Of a DNA stretch of 33,456 nucleotides, positions 24,210-33,456 are shown piece after piece (the first letter of the stretch is position 1; each line of letters starts with the position of its first letter). The position numbers and the translations under genes were made by a program. This stretch comes from Pedosphaera sp. (GTDB lineage: Bacteria; Verrucomicrobiota; Verrucomicrobiia; Limisphaerales; SIBH01): NCBI GenBank assembly GCA_009695285.1, contig SIBH01000010.1, forward strand, positions 1-33,456, written 5' to 3'. The notes beneath the pieces are model-generated. The model did not search any database. It was not told where the DNA came from and saw only the letters and a list, made by a program, of their open reading frames with translations.

Positions 24210-25403
24210 TTGACCGCCTTGAAACAACCGCTGACTGTCGCCTGGATTTCCGATTTCCCGGTCGAATGGCTGTCCGCCGCGCCGGAAGCGTTGCGCCACC
24301 TGCCGCGACGGCACCCCGCCACGTGGCAGATCGTCCTGCTCGCGGAGTTTGAAAAAAATCCGGCGCTGCGGTTGCACGTGATCTTGTTGCGCCAGCGAAT
24401 TGCCAAAAGTTTTTCCTTCGCGCGCAACGGCGTCACGTTTCACGTCTTGAAAGTGGCGACGTGGCGGCGGCTGGCCACGGTGTTCTGGGCGGACACGATT
24501 GCGATCCGGCGCGTCTGCCGCGAGATCAAACCCGATCTCGTTCACGCGTGGGGCATCGAAAAGGGCGCGGGCTTGATCGCGGGCCGCCTCGGTCATCGCC
24601 ACGTGACGACGGTGCAGGGATTGCTGGCGTGGTACAAGGAGCAGGTGCCGATGCATCCGTATCTGCGCTTCACCGAATGGCTGGAAAGTTACAGCCTGCC
24701 GCGCGCGCCGGTGGTGACGACGGAATCCAACTTCGCGGTAAAATTTTTGCGCGCGAAATATCCGCGGCTACACGTTCATCAGGCCGAGCACGCGCCGAAT
24801 CATGCCTTTCATCAGTTGCGCCGCCGGCCGCAAACGAACCCGATCCGTTTCATCACCGTCGGCGCGATGGATTTTCGGAAGGGAACGGATTTGTTGTTCA
24901 AGGCGCTGGACGAATTGGCGCCAGAACTGGATTTCACGCTCACGATCGTCAGCAACCCGAACCCGAAGTACGTCGAGTCATTGCGCACGAGCGTTTCCGC
25001 CGAAACGTGGCGGCGCGTCGAATTCAAATACGACCTGCCGCCGGAAGCCGTGGCGCGGGAATTGGAAACGGCGACGATGCTGCTCCTGCCCACGCGCGCG
25101 GACACAAGCCCGAACGCGGTGAAGGAAGCCGTGGTGGCCGGCGTGCCGGTGGTGGCGTCGAACGTCGGCGGCATCCCCGATTACGTGCTGCCGGAAAAAA
25201 ACGGCTGGCTGTTCCCGCCCGGCGACCTGGCGGCGTTCGTGTCGGCGATCCGGTCGGCGTGCGCGCATCCGTTGTTCAGCCGGGGCGAGGTGGACGCGGA
25301 AACCCATCGCCGGATGCGGGAATATTTGTCACCGGAAAGAATGGCGAGGAATTTTCTGGCCGCGTACGCAGCGGCGATGGAGCCATCCGGGAAAGCCGTT
25401 TGA
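24210..25403 (+). CDS. Glycosyltransferase (GT4 family)
   Basis: PDLVHAWGIEKGAGLIAGRLGHRHVTTVQGLLAWYKEQ; LLLPTRADTSPNAVKEAVVAGVPVVASNVGGIPDYV. TTG start. Confidence 0.9.
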   Translation: MTALKQPLTVAWISDFPVEWLSAAPEALRHLPRRHPATWQIVLLAEFEKNPALRLHVILLRQRIAKSFSFARNGVTFHVLKVATWRRLATVFWADTIAIRRVCREIKPDLVHAWGIEKGAGLIAGRLGHRHVTTVQGLLAWYKEQVPMHPYLRFTEWLESYSLPRAPVVTTESNFAVKFLRAKYPRLHVHQAEHAPNHAFHQLRRRPQTNPIRFITVGAMDFRKGTDLLFKALDELAPELDFTLTIVSNPNPKYVESLRTSVSAETWRRVEFKYDLPPEAVARELETATMLLLPTRADTSPNAVKEAVVAGVPVVASNVGGIPDYVLPEKNGWLFPPGDLAAFVSAIRSACAHPLFSRGEVDAETHRRMREYLSPERMARNFLAAYAAAMEPSGKAV

Positions 25404-25407
25404 ATTT

Positions 25408-26628
25408 ATGCCACCGCCGCCCGCTCATCATCCAAAAATTCTTTTCGTGAACGAGTTCGCGCCGGACTCGCTGCTCGTCGCGGATTTGTCGCGGCAACTT
25501 TTGCTCGGCTACCCGGCGGACCGGCTCGCGTGGTGGCACTGGCGGCCAGGCGCGCAGCGCGAGGTGCGCGATCTGCAAGTCGGCAGCCGGCATTTCTGGC
25601 CGCTGCCGGAGAAGTGGGTGCCCAACCGAAAATTCGCCGCGCTGAAATCGGCGGTGATGGAACGCGTCTTCGTGCCGTTGGCCGCGCGGCATCTGCGCCG
25701 GACGATTGCCGAAGTGAAACCGGACGTGGTCTGGGTGCTGGCGTTCAGTTGGCCGATCCTCATCGCGCGCAACGCCATTCGGAAAAGCGGCCCGCGCCTG
25801 CACGTTTCACTGTGGGACATGCCGGACACCCGGCCGCAACGAAAAACTTTAGGCGATGCGCGCACGTGCCGGATGCTCGACGGGATTTATCAATTGATCC
25901 GGCAGGCCGATTCGTGCGACGGCATTTCGCCGGCGGTGATGGAGGAAATCGCCGCGAAGACGGAACGACGAGATGTCATTCCCGTTCACTCCGGCTTCGA
26001 GCCGCATCATCTCCGGGCACTGGAAGCGATGTCGCCCGGCGGCGGCGAGGACGTGATCCGGCTGGCGTACGTCGGGACGATCATCTCGGAGAAAACTTTT
26101 CTCGCACTGCTGGCGGCGTTGAACAAAGTCCGCGCGACGTCGCCTCGGCCCGTGGTGCTGGAATTTTTTGGCGCGCGGAATTACCGGAGCCGGCCGTGGT
26201 TTGATCCGCAGTGGATGGTGGAGCACGGAATTTTTTCCGATCAAGGTCTGGTGGAATCGTTGCAGCGCTGCGAGTGGGGCATCGTGGTGATGGACCTCGA
26301 AGGCGAAGACCTGCGTTACAGCCGGTTCAGTTTTCCGAACAAGATCGGGACGTATCTTTCCGCCGGCGTGCCGGTGCTGGGCGTCGGTCATCCGCAAAGT
26401 TGTCTCACGGAAATAATGCAACGCCACCGGATGGGCCGGTGCTTGAGCGAAGGCGGGGAAGCGGCGCTTGAAAAGTTTTTGAGCGACATCTTGAAGACTC
26501 CGCAGCCGCGCTCGTTTTTCCGCGACGACATTCTCCAGTGCGCCCGCGCGGAGTTCAACGCCACGGAAATCCGGCAGCGATTGTGGACGGCGTGGGGCGC
26601 CCGGTTGCTCGAAGCCGGCAAGACTTGA
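25408..26628 (+). CDS. Glycosyltransferase-like protein
   Basis: HHPKILFVNEFAPDSLLVADLSRQLLLGYP; DVVWVLAFSWPILIARNA; IRLAYVGTIISEKTFLALLAALNKV; FPNKIGTYLSAGVPVLGVGHPQS. Confidence 0.72.
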   Translation: MPPPPAHHPKILFVNEFAPDSLLVADLSRQLLLGYPADRLAWWHWRPGAQREVRDLQVGSRHFWPLPEKWVPNRKFAALKSAVMERVFVPLAARHLRRTIAEVKPDVVWVLAFSWPILIARNAIRKSGPRLHVSLWDMPDTRPQRKTLGDARTCRMLDGIYQLIRQADSCDGISPAVMEEIAAKTERRDVIPVHSGFEPHHLRALEAMSPGGGEDVIRLAYVGTIISEKTFLALLAALNKVRATSPRPVVLEFFGARNYRSRPWFDPQWMVEHGIFSDQGLVESLQRCEWGIVVMDLEGEDLRYSRFSFPNKIGTYLSAGVPVLGVGHPQSCLTEIMQRHRMGRCLSEGGEAALEKFLSDILKTPQPRSFFRDDILQCARAEFNATEIRQRLWTAWGARLLEAGKT

Positions 26629-26650
26629 ACCCGAAAACCGGAGTGGATTT

Positions 26651-26775
26651 TACAGGAGGTAACGGAGACAACCGAGCAGGAGCGGCTGGGGGCGGCCGCA
26701 GGACCGGGAACAATTGTCCAGCCACAATTTTCCCATTGTCTTGAATCTCTGTTGCCTCCGTTTCCTCCTGTTCTT
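26651..26775. repeat. Inverted-repeat word element between convergent genes
   Basis: acaggaggtaacggagacaaccgag versus reverse complement acaggaggaaacggaggcaacagag (22/25); nested gggaacaattgt...acaattttccc. Confidence 0.82.
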
Positions 26776-26802
26776 CAGTTTCGGAGTTCGGGTTGAACCC
26801 GG

Positions 26803-27573
26803 TCACTTCGCGGGCCGGAGCGAAGTCAGTTGCGAAAGTTTGCCGGCCAATTCTCCGCGCGATGCCAGCACCACGCAGCCGCGACGCGCGCCCGTTTCGT
26901 CGCGCGCGGCGGCAGCGGGGAAGAATGCCGCGAGTTGGTGCGCGGCGATGGCTTCATTGATCAACGGGAGCGCCAGCGTCTTGCCGTTGCCGTAATCGTC
27001 GAACTCGTAACCCGGATCATCCGACACTTTGAAATCGTCAATCATCACGATGAACCGTTTCCAGTGCGCGGCGATGAGATCCACTTCCTTCGCGAGCGGG
27101 AGGTCATCATACCAGTGCGCGTCGAGATAAAAGAAAACGCACTTTTCCACCAAGCCGCCGGTCGTGAGTTTTTGGAGAAAGCTGCGCGAGTCGTTGAGTT
27201 CCAATTGCACGCGCTCTATCCCGGCCAGCCGCAACTTGGCGATGGCGTGAAAGCGCGCGTTCAGTTCGCAGGAGCAAACCGGTTTCTCGGATGTCTGCGC
27301 CATGTAGGCCGTCGTGTTCCCGATCCAGGTGCCGGTCTCGACGATGGCTTCCACCGGCAAGTTGGCGATGATGTCGCCAAAAATCTTTTTGCGATGGCGC
27401 TGGCCGTTGAAACCGATGTCGTCGCCGGGGACGTATTTTGGGTTGACGAGCATCGCATCGAGCGCGGTCTCGAGTCCGCGCACGGTCAACTCCAGCCGGT
27501 CCAGGCGTTTCTTGATGTCGAGGTACCGTTGCTTGACCGGGCCGGGGATCAGATGTCTGGCGATGTTCATCAA
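26803..27573 (-). CDS. Class I SAM-dependent methyltransferase-like protein
   Basis: LPVEAIVETGTWIGNTTAYMAQTSEKPVCSCELNARFHAIAKLRL; CVFFYLDAHWYDDLPLAKEVDLI. Confidence 0.65.
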   Translation of the reverse strand: MMNIARHLIPGPVKQRYLDIKKRLDRLELTVRGLETALDAMLVNPKYVPGDDIGFNGQRHRKKIFGDIIANLPVEAIVETGTWIGNTTAYMAQTSEKPVCSCELNARFHAIAKLRLAGIERVQLELNDSRSFLQKLTTGGLVEKCVFFYLDAHWYDDLPLAKEVDLIAAHWKRFIVMIDDFKVSDDPGYEFDDYGNGKTLALPLINEAIAAHQLAAFFPAAAARDETGARRGCVVLASRGELAGKLSQLTSLRPAK

Positions 27574-27668
27574 TTGCGGTGTCCAAGCCGAGGGCCACCG
27601 GGCGGGCAGCTTAACGATGCGCCCGCGCCGGGCGAGTAAAAACTAAAAAATGCCGCGGTCACTTTGCG

Positions 27669-28841
27669 CTAACTTTGGGCGGCTGGCCCGGCCGCTTTCT
27701 TCCTGGCGATGGCTTCGCCGTAAATCTGGAGCAGCCGGCCGGTGTAATCGTCCCAGGAATTTTTTTGCGCGCCGCGAACATGCGCGGCCCGGCCCATCCG
27801 TTCGTTCAACGCGCGATCCGTCGCGAGCTTGATCATGGCGGCGGCAAGTTGATCCACGCCGCGGGCCTTGACGATCAATCCCTCCACGCCATCGTTCACC
27901 AGCGTGGTGGCGCCGCTCTCGTGCGTGGCGATGATCGGCAGGCCGGAAGCCATGGCCTCGACGACCGCGCGCGCGAAGCCTTCTTCGTTCGACGGAAAGA
28001 CGAACGCCGTGGAAGTCCGCAGCAGCTTCGACAATTCGGTGTGCGGCAGGTTTTGGCAGTGCGTGAACGTCCCCTGCCAGCGCGGTCGTTCGAGCCGGAA
28101 GTCGTTGAAATAATTTCCCGCGCAGACCAGTTCCGCCTCGGGCAGCACGCGGCGCACTTTTTCAAAGGCGCGGAACAAATATTGATAGCCCTTGCGCAGG
28201 CCGATCGCGCCGACGCAAATGAAGCGCGGCTTCGTTGGCACCGTTTCCCGCGGCGTGAAGGTGGACGTGTCCACGCCGTACGGGTTCACCACGCACTTGG
28301 ATTCGGCGATGCCGTTGTAAAGCATCGAATCGCGGACGAAATTGGACGGGCACAGGATCACATCGGCGCGTTCCACATCCCGATTGGCACGCGCGAAAAT
28401 CCAGCGCGGGACGCCGGGCTCCGCGCCGGGACACCAGAGGTCGCACTCGCGCTGCCAGAAACCGTACGAACTTGTCGGGTGGCTGCTCGAAGCATCAATC
28501 ACCTTGAGCGCGCCGGTTTTGTCCGCGAAGTCAAACGGCTCGGTGCCGTAGCCGAGCAACGCGTGGACGGCATCGAACGGCGGCGGTTGCTGGCGGTGAA
28601 GCCAAAACCGCCAGAGCGGAAAAAAAAAGTGATGCGCCTTCTCGCGGTTGGCGGGCGAGGTAAGATGATAAAACGGTTTCACCGCGAGGTGAAAAATCCA
28701 CGCGCGCCGGAATTTTTCCGGCGCGATGCCCACGCGGTTCTTGTAGCTGATCCACAAGCCCGCCAGGGTGTCGCGTTTTTGCAGCGCGCGCGCAATCTGC
28801 GGCAGGTGCGCCGCGCCGCAGGTGACAACAAGAACTTGCAT
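27669..28841 (-). CDS. Glycosyltransferase (GT4 family)
   Basis: KPRFICVGAIGLRKGYQYLFRAFEKVRRVLPEAELVCAGNYF; FVFPSNEEGFARAVVEAMASGLPIIATHESGATTLV. Confidence 0.9.
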   Translation of the reverse strand: MQVLVVTCGAAHLPQIARALQKRDTLAGLWISYKNRVGIAPEKFRRAWIFHLAVKPFYHLTSPANREKAHHFFFPLWRFWLHRQQPPPFDAVHALLGYGTEPFDFADKTGALKVIDASSSHPTSSYGFWQRECDLWCPGAEPGVPRWIFARANRDVERADVILCPSNFVRDSMLYNGIAESKCVVNPYGVDTSTFTPRETVPTKPRFICVGAIGLRKGYQYLFRAFEKVRRVLPEAELVCAGNYFNDFRLERPRWQGTFTHCQNLPHTELSKLLRTSTAFVFPSNEEGFARAVVEAMASGLPIIATHESGATTLVNDGVEGLIVKARGVDQLAAAMIKLATDRALNERMGRAAHVRGAQKNSWDDYTGRLLQIYGEAIARKKAAGPAAQS

Positions 28842-28852
28842 GAGCCCGCAGG

Positions 28853-30115
28853 GTGGAATACGAAGAAACGGTGTTGCAAGACGATTCGACGCCCGCGCCC
28901 CAACCGCATCGCGTTGCGTTGGTGACGGGCGGGCTGCTCATGGGTGGCTCCAGTACTTTTGTGCTCAATCTCGCCGGCGAACTGGCGCGACGGAACGTTC
29001 CCGCCGGGGTATTTTGCTTCGAGCGGGAAAATGATCTCGCTGCCGATTTTCGCGCCGTGAACGTGCCGGTGTTCAGCTTCGACGGACGCGCGCTGATTTT
29101 CGAGGACAAGCTGGCGCGCGTGCTCGGCGCGGTGCGGGAATTTCGCCCGACGGTTGTCCTCGCCAACATCGGCACGCCATCGTTTGAAGTGCTGCGTTAT
29201 CTGCCGCGCGGCGTGTTCCGCTGCGGCATCGTCCACGCGGATTTGCCGTCGGTCTATGATTCGTTGCGCCGGTACGCGCCGGTGCTGGACGCGATGGCGG
29301 TGGTGTCGCAGCTCATCCGCGAGAAAGTCCACGCCCTGCCGGAGTTCGCACGCGTGGCCGTGCCCTACCTGCCGTTGGGGGTGCCGATGCCGGCGCAACT
29401 CCCGCCGCGCGTTTTTACCGGGCCGCTGCGGGTGCTCTACCTCGGTCGGCTCGCGCGCGAACAGAAGCGCGTGCATTTGTTTCCGCAAATCCTCGCCGAC
29501 CTGCGGCGGTCGGGAGTTCCGTTTCATTGGACCATCGCCGGTGAAGGACCGGAGGGCGGCTGGCTGAGGGGAAATCTCGGCTCCGGCGGGCCAGGGCAAA
29601 CGGTGACATTCCGCGGGCCGGTCGCTTTTGCGGACGTGCCGGAGTTGATGAGCGAACACGACGTGTTCCTGCTCGCGTCGGATTACGAAGGTCTGCCGTT
29701 GACGATGCTCGAGGCGATGGGGAGCGGCGTGGTGCCGGTGGTGAGCGATCTGCCCAGCGGCGTGCGCGACGTGGTGGACGAAAACAATGGGTGGCGGGTG
29801 GCGCCGGAAAATGTGGCTGGTTACAGTGAGGCGATCATCGCGCTGCACGGTGATCGCAAAGGCATGGCCGCGCTGTCCGCGGCGGCGCGACAAAAAGTTT
29901 ATCCGCATTTCGCGCTGGCAGGCATGGGCGACCGGTGGCTGGGCAGTTTCCCGGCGGGGGCCGGTGCCTGGGAGCCATGGCCGGAGCGTTTTCAAATCCG
30001 CGCGCCCCTGTGGGTGGCCAATGGTTCCCGCTATCAGCCGGCGGGGCGAATGTTTCGGCGGTGGATGAAGCGGCTCCGGCCGGACCGGGATTATTACGCG
30101 AACATTTCTTCCTGA
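28853..30115 (+). CDS. Glycosyltransferase (GT4 family)
   Basis: HRVALVTGGLLMGGSSTFVLNLAGELARRNV; VLYLGRLAREQKRVHLFPQILADL; LLASDYEGLPLTMLEAMGSGVVPVVSDLPSGVRDVV. GTG start. Confidence 0.92.
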   Translation: MEYEETVLQDDSTPAPQPHRVALVTGGLLMGGSSTFVLNLAGELARRNVPAGVFCFERENDLAADFRAVNVPVFSFDGRALIFEDKLARVLGAVREFRPTVVLANIGTPSFEVLRYLPRGVFRCGIVHADLPSVYDSLRRYAPVLDAMAVVSQLIREKVHALPEFARVAVPYLPLGVPMPAQLPPRVFTGPLRVLYLGRLAREQKRVHLFPQILADLRRSGVPFHWTIAGEGPEGGWLRGNLGSGGPGQTVTFRGPVAFADVPELMSEHDVFLLASDYEGLPLTMLEAMGSGVVPVVSDLPSGVRDVVDENNGWRVAPENVAGYSEAIIALHGDRKGMAALSAAARQKVYPHFALAGMGDRWLGSFPAGAGAWEPWPERFQIRAPLWVANGSRYQPAGRMFRRWMKRLRPDRDYYANISS

Positions 30116-30120
30116 CAAAC

Positions 30121-30906
30121 TCAGACCCGTTTCGCCCGGGCGATGACAACCATCTGCCGCGCGAACGTGGCGGGAAACCAGGCGGAGGAAACATCGCGCC
30201 CGAACACCTGATAGAACTTGTGACAGCGGACTTCCTGAAAATGTCGCCGGATCAACGGCAGCACTTCCGTCGTGGAGAAATCAAAAGCCGGCCCGTCCTC
30301 TTCACTGACGATCAAGCGCCGTTCCGTGCGCGGCGGCCGCCGAAAAATCAGCCGGTACACCGGGTCGAAGATGCCGAGCCGGCGCAGGATGGCTTTGACG
30401 CCGCCGTGCAGCCGGTTGCCCTCGTCCGACACGATGATGGCGTGGCGCGTCACGCGGATCATCTCGGCAATGATGGCTTCCGGCAGGACCTAATGATGCA
30501 GTGCGCCAAGCACGCAGGAGAAATCGAAGGCGTTGTCCGGGTACGGCAGTTTCGTGGCATCACCGCACCGCAATCGTTCCGGCGGAATCTTCAATTCCTT
30601 TTCGGCGATGGCGAGCATCTCGGCGGAGATGTCCACGCCGTGCGCGTCATGACCCGCGTCGAGCGCGGCCCGGATGCAGCGACCCGAACCGCAACAGATG
30701 TCGAGCAGGGAAGCGCCGGGGTTGGCCGCCAGCAGGCCGAGGGCGGCGCGAGTGGCGCAATTGTGATTGGAATTGTCGGTGAGACCGAGATGCCAGGCGT
30801 TGTACTGCTTCGCGGTGCGCGCGTAGTAGTTCACCATGTCCTTGACGTGCGTTTGATGCAACGCCGAGACTTCCGTCGGGGAACGCTCGGTGGGCTTCGG
30901 GTTCAT
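30121..30906 (-). pseudogene. SAM-dependent methyltransferase interrupted by one in-frame TAG (30490-30492)
   Basis: MNPKPTERSPTEV...GASLLDICCGSGRCIRAALDAGHDAHGVDISAEML...FDFSCVLGALHH*VLPEAIIAEMIRVTRHAIIVSDEGNRL...FARQMVVIARAKRV. Both pieces are in the same frame. Confidence 0.82.
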
Positions 30907-31616
30907 GATTTTTTTTCTCCGCGGGTGGCGGGTTTGGACGCGATCACCGTCCAGCCGAGCGTGATCGTGTCCTGTTTGAGCCGGCGGTCGCACCAGAGAA
31001 AGAAGCGATTGATCAGCCAGCTGACAAACCGCGCGCGAAACGGATTCGTGTGCTGCAACACCTGGCCCACCATCGAATAGGAGCGGCCGCGATTGAAAAT
31101 GCGAACCAGTTCCAGCCCGCTCGTGTTCACCAGATGAATCAAGCCATCGTAAGGATAACGGAAAAAATCGTACGGCACTTCGTGCCGCGGCCAATACATC
31201 GGCGTGCTGAGGATCAGGTGGCCCCCGGGTTTGAGGACGCGGTGCATTTCATTGATCGCCCGCTGCGGCTCGGGGACGTGTTCGAGCACTTCCGTGCTCA
31301 CGACCGTATCGAATGAATTGTCGGGGAAGGTGAGTTCTGTGGCCGAACAAACCACGTCCGGCCGGGAACGGTCCGACAAATAATCACAGCCGATGTATTC
31401 CGTCGCGCCGGCAAAAAACGTTTTCTCATAGGGCCTCTGACCGCAGCCGACGTCCAACAGCCGGCCCTTCACGTAGGGCATGGATTGACGCAATGAGTTT
31501 TCCAACATCACGGCCGTGAGATAGGTCCGGTTGGACAGCGGCAGGGAACATTCCGGTTTGCCCGGCAAACGATCGAGCGGGTGTTCGGCCAGCGGATGAG
31601 TGGGAATGCGTGGCAT
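30903..31616 (-). CDS. SAM-dependent methyltransferase (Methyltransf_11-like)
   Basis: KGRLLDVGCGQRPYEKTFFAGATEYIGCDYLSDRSRPDVVCSATELTFPDNSFDTVVSTEVLEHVPEPQRAINEMHRVLKPGGHLILSTP. ATG at 31616; ATGA overlap with the next gene. Confidence 0.9.
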   Translation of the reverse strand: MPRIPTHPLAEHPLDRLPGKPECSLPLSNRTYLTAVMLENSLRQSMPYVKGRLLDVGCGQRPYEKTFFAGATEYIGCDYLSDRSRPDVVCSATELTFPDNSFDTVVSTEVLEHVPEPQRAINEMHRVLKPGGHLILSTPMYWPRHEVPYDFFRYPYDGLIHLVNTSGLELVRIFNRGRSYSMVGQVLQHTNPFRARFVSWLINRFFLWCDRRLKQDTITLGWTVIASKPATRGEKKS

Positions 31617-31620
31617 GTGT

Positions 31621-33174
31621 TCAGGGGGTTGCGGTGACGAAGATGAAACGGAGGAGTGGATTGATGCGCTTGGGCGCGCGTTGGAGCAACTCCATCTGGA
31701 ACGTGGTCGAGATGCCGAAGCGGAGAAACAGATACAATCCCGGCGGCGCGCACAGCGCAACGAAAACGGCCAGACAAATCTCCGGCGCGAACCCGCGCAT
31801 CGCCCAGCCCGCAGCCAGCGCCACCGGCAGGAAACAGGCGAGCACTTTCAACATCGGTGTCATCCAGACGAGCGCCACTTCGCGCACGGGCAATTTGAAA
31901 TGTTTACTGACGCGCCCGACGCCGTACGCGCCGCTGAACAGCGCGCTGCAAACGACGGAACACGCAATCACCGCCGGCAACCCGCCGCGCGGCGCCGCCA
32001 GCAACGCGGTGGTTACGAACACGACGCCCTCGATAAAATAAACGTAGCGCATGAAAGCTACGCGTTTTGTGATGAGCACGAAGCAATTATGGCAGTGCAG
32101 CACCGCCATGACCATCATCCACACACCGAGGAGCAGGTCGTTGTGCGTGGGCCAGTCAATCTTGCCGTGCGTCCAGACGGTCACGAAGGAGCGATTGCAC
32201 AGCGCATACAGCACTGCCACAAACGCGCTGAAGGACGCGCTCAGGGTCACAATCGTCTTATATCGCGTCCGCAGCAGCGCGTCTTCTCTACGCACGAACA
32301 TTTCCGACAGCGCCGGGCTGGACACGTCGAAAATCCGGTAGATGAGCTGGGAAAGCAGGGTGAACGTTCTCGTGCCGATGGACCACGCCGCCGCCGCCTG
32401 CAAGCCGAGCGTGCGCGTGATGATCATGGTCTGGCTGGCGATGATGAGTTGCGTGCCCACCGCGACGAGGAACAGGTCTTTGCCATAACCGAACAATTCC
32501 TGGAAATATTGCCAGCGCGCGCGACCCCAAGCGCCGGCGGCGGGAAACAATTTAAGTTTTCCACAAGCGACCACCAGCCACGTCACGCTCAGGATGCCAC
32601 CGATGGCGTTGGCCCAGATCCAACTGAAAACCCCGTGCCCATTGCGGAAAAAATACCAGAGCAAAAAATAACTGGTCGCGAGCAAAGTGATCTGGCTGTA
32701 GTTCACCATGTCTATGCGCTGGTGCGCGGTCAGCAAGTGGCTGAACAGGCGCGTCGCAAAACTGAAGGCGAGCAGGGCGCTTTGCCAGCGCAGCAGGGAA
32801 ACGAATTCCGCCGTGAGGTTTCCGGGGATGTCCAACATCGCCGCCAGCAACGGCGCGAGCACGAAGCCCGCCGCCAGGATGATCGCGCCTTGCACGAACA
32901 ACACCAGCCAGCCGGTTTTGAGGAGGCTGCCATAGACTCCGCCCGCGCGATCGTCCTTGTGATCAATCAGCAACCGCGCGACCGAGCCGGACATGCCGAG
33001 ATCAATCAGGCTCAAGTAACCAGAGATCGTCGCCATCAATGCCCACAACGCGAATTTTTCCTGGCTGAGGTAATGCAGCGCGAGCGGCACGGACGCCAGC
33101 GAGAACACCGCTGTCGCCGCGAGGACGACGTAGCCGGAGGCCACCCCATGGGCTGCTCTACGAAAGCGCGACAT
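31621..33174 (-). CDS. Polysaccharide flippase (Wzx/MATE-like)
   Basis: Multi-TM protein: MSRFRRAAHGVASGYVVLAATAVFSLASVPLALHYLSQEKFALWALMATISGYLSLIDLGMSGSVARLLIDHK... Confidence 0.85.
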   Translation of the reverse strand: MSRFRRAAHGVASGYVVLAATAVFSLASVPLALHYLSQEKFALWALMATISGYLSLIDLGMSGSVARLLIDHKDDRAGGVYGSLLKTGWLVLFVQGAIILAAGFVLAPLLAAMLDIPGNLTAEFVSLLRWQSALLAFSFATRLFSHLLTAHQRIDMVNYSQITLLATSYFLLWYFFRNGHGVFSWIWANAIGGILSVTWLVVACGKLKLFPAAGAWGRARWQYFQELFGYGKDLFLVAVGTQLIIASQTMIITRTLGLQAAAAWSIGTRTFTLLSQLIYRIFDVSSPALSEMFVRREDALLRTRYKTIVTLSASFSAFVAVLYALCNRSFVTVWTHGKIDWPTHNDLLLGVWMMVMAVLHCHNCFVLITKRVAFMRYVYFIEGVVFVTTALLAAPRGGLPAVIACSVVCSALFSGAYGVGRVSKHFKLPVREVALVWMTPMLKVLACFLPVALAAGWAMRGFAPEICLAVFVALCAPPGLYLFLRFGISTTFQMELLQRAPKRINPLLRFIFVTATP

Positions 33175-33320
33175 TCTTCAAGCTTTGCGAACGCGGTGCC
33201 ACCGGCCCGTTCGAATCAGAAGTTGCTTTTGCCATTTACTCACTCCGGCTATTCCGGCACATCATGCGCGCGATGAAAAGGCTTTTTATCCGGACTTTGC
33301 GGCGGTTTAGGACGCATTTT

Positions 33321-33456
33321 TTCATTTGGGTAAGCGCCAGGCAGTTGGGGACTTGGCGAACACCAGTGCCTGGAGGCGTGCGGGGCCGCCGTCGCGATGG
33401 GCGAAGCGTTGCTGATAGCGCCGCACGGTCCAGCGTGTCTTTTGGGTTTGCACCTG
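33321..33456 (-). CDS. C-terminal end of an unknown ORF running off the window
   Basis: Open minus frame QVQTQKTRWTVRRYQQRFAHRDGGPARLQALVFAKSPTAWRLPK* with stop at 33323-33321; no start in window. Confidence 0.3.

Noticed and set aside
31600-33276. 558-aa plus-strand ORF
   Set aside because: Antisense to the flippase; charged, low-complexity translation typical of shadow frames.

Overview
The window looks chromosomal, high GC, and Verrucomicrobia-like. That lineage call is an inference from protein style and repeat content and was not searched. Left half, mostly minus strand: a frameshifted membrane fatty-acid desaturase coupled to a SAM methyltransferase; two relics of the carB 3' end; a Gly-rich secreted beta-strand-repeat protein with a terminator; a short CarB ORF covering only the N-terminal half (split-CarB type); dnaE; an antitoxin/RelE-ParE toxin pair; a sugar-type ABC importer (two permeases and one double-ATPase); and tRNA-His(GTG). 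Right half, about 15.7-33.2 kb: a patchwork glycan or exopolysaccharide locus with a NodU/CmcH-type carbamoyltransferase, FkbM methyltransferase, hexapeptide acyltransferase, FkbH, ACP, about seven glycosyltransferase ORFs (one internally deleted), three methyltransferases (one interrupted by an in-frame amber codon) and a Wzx-like flippase. The most unusual signals are: (i) a dense, heterogeneous set of word-repeat or palindromic elements (REPIN-like and longer imperfect inverted repeats) that sit at gene junctions and also lie in frame inside dnaE, plus a heptanucleotide tandem repeat inside carB; (ii) two decayed copies of the carB 3' end. The larger is 115 codons without indels, differs from the resident copy almost only synonymously, carries a nonsense codon, and ends where a REPIN-like element begins. 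All calls come from reading the sequence and supplied ORFs; no database search was run.
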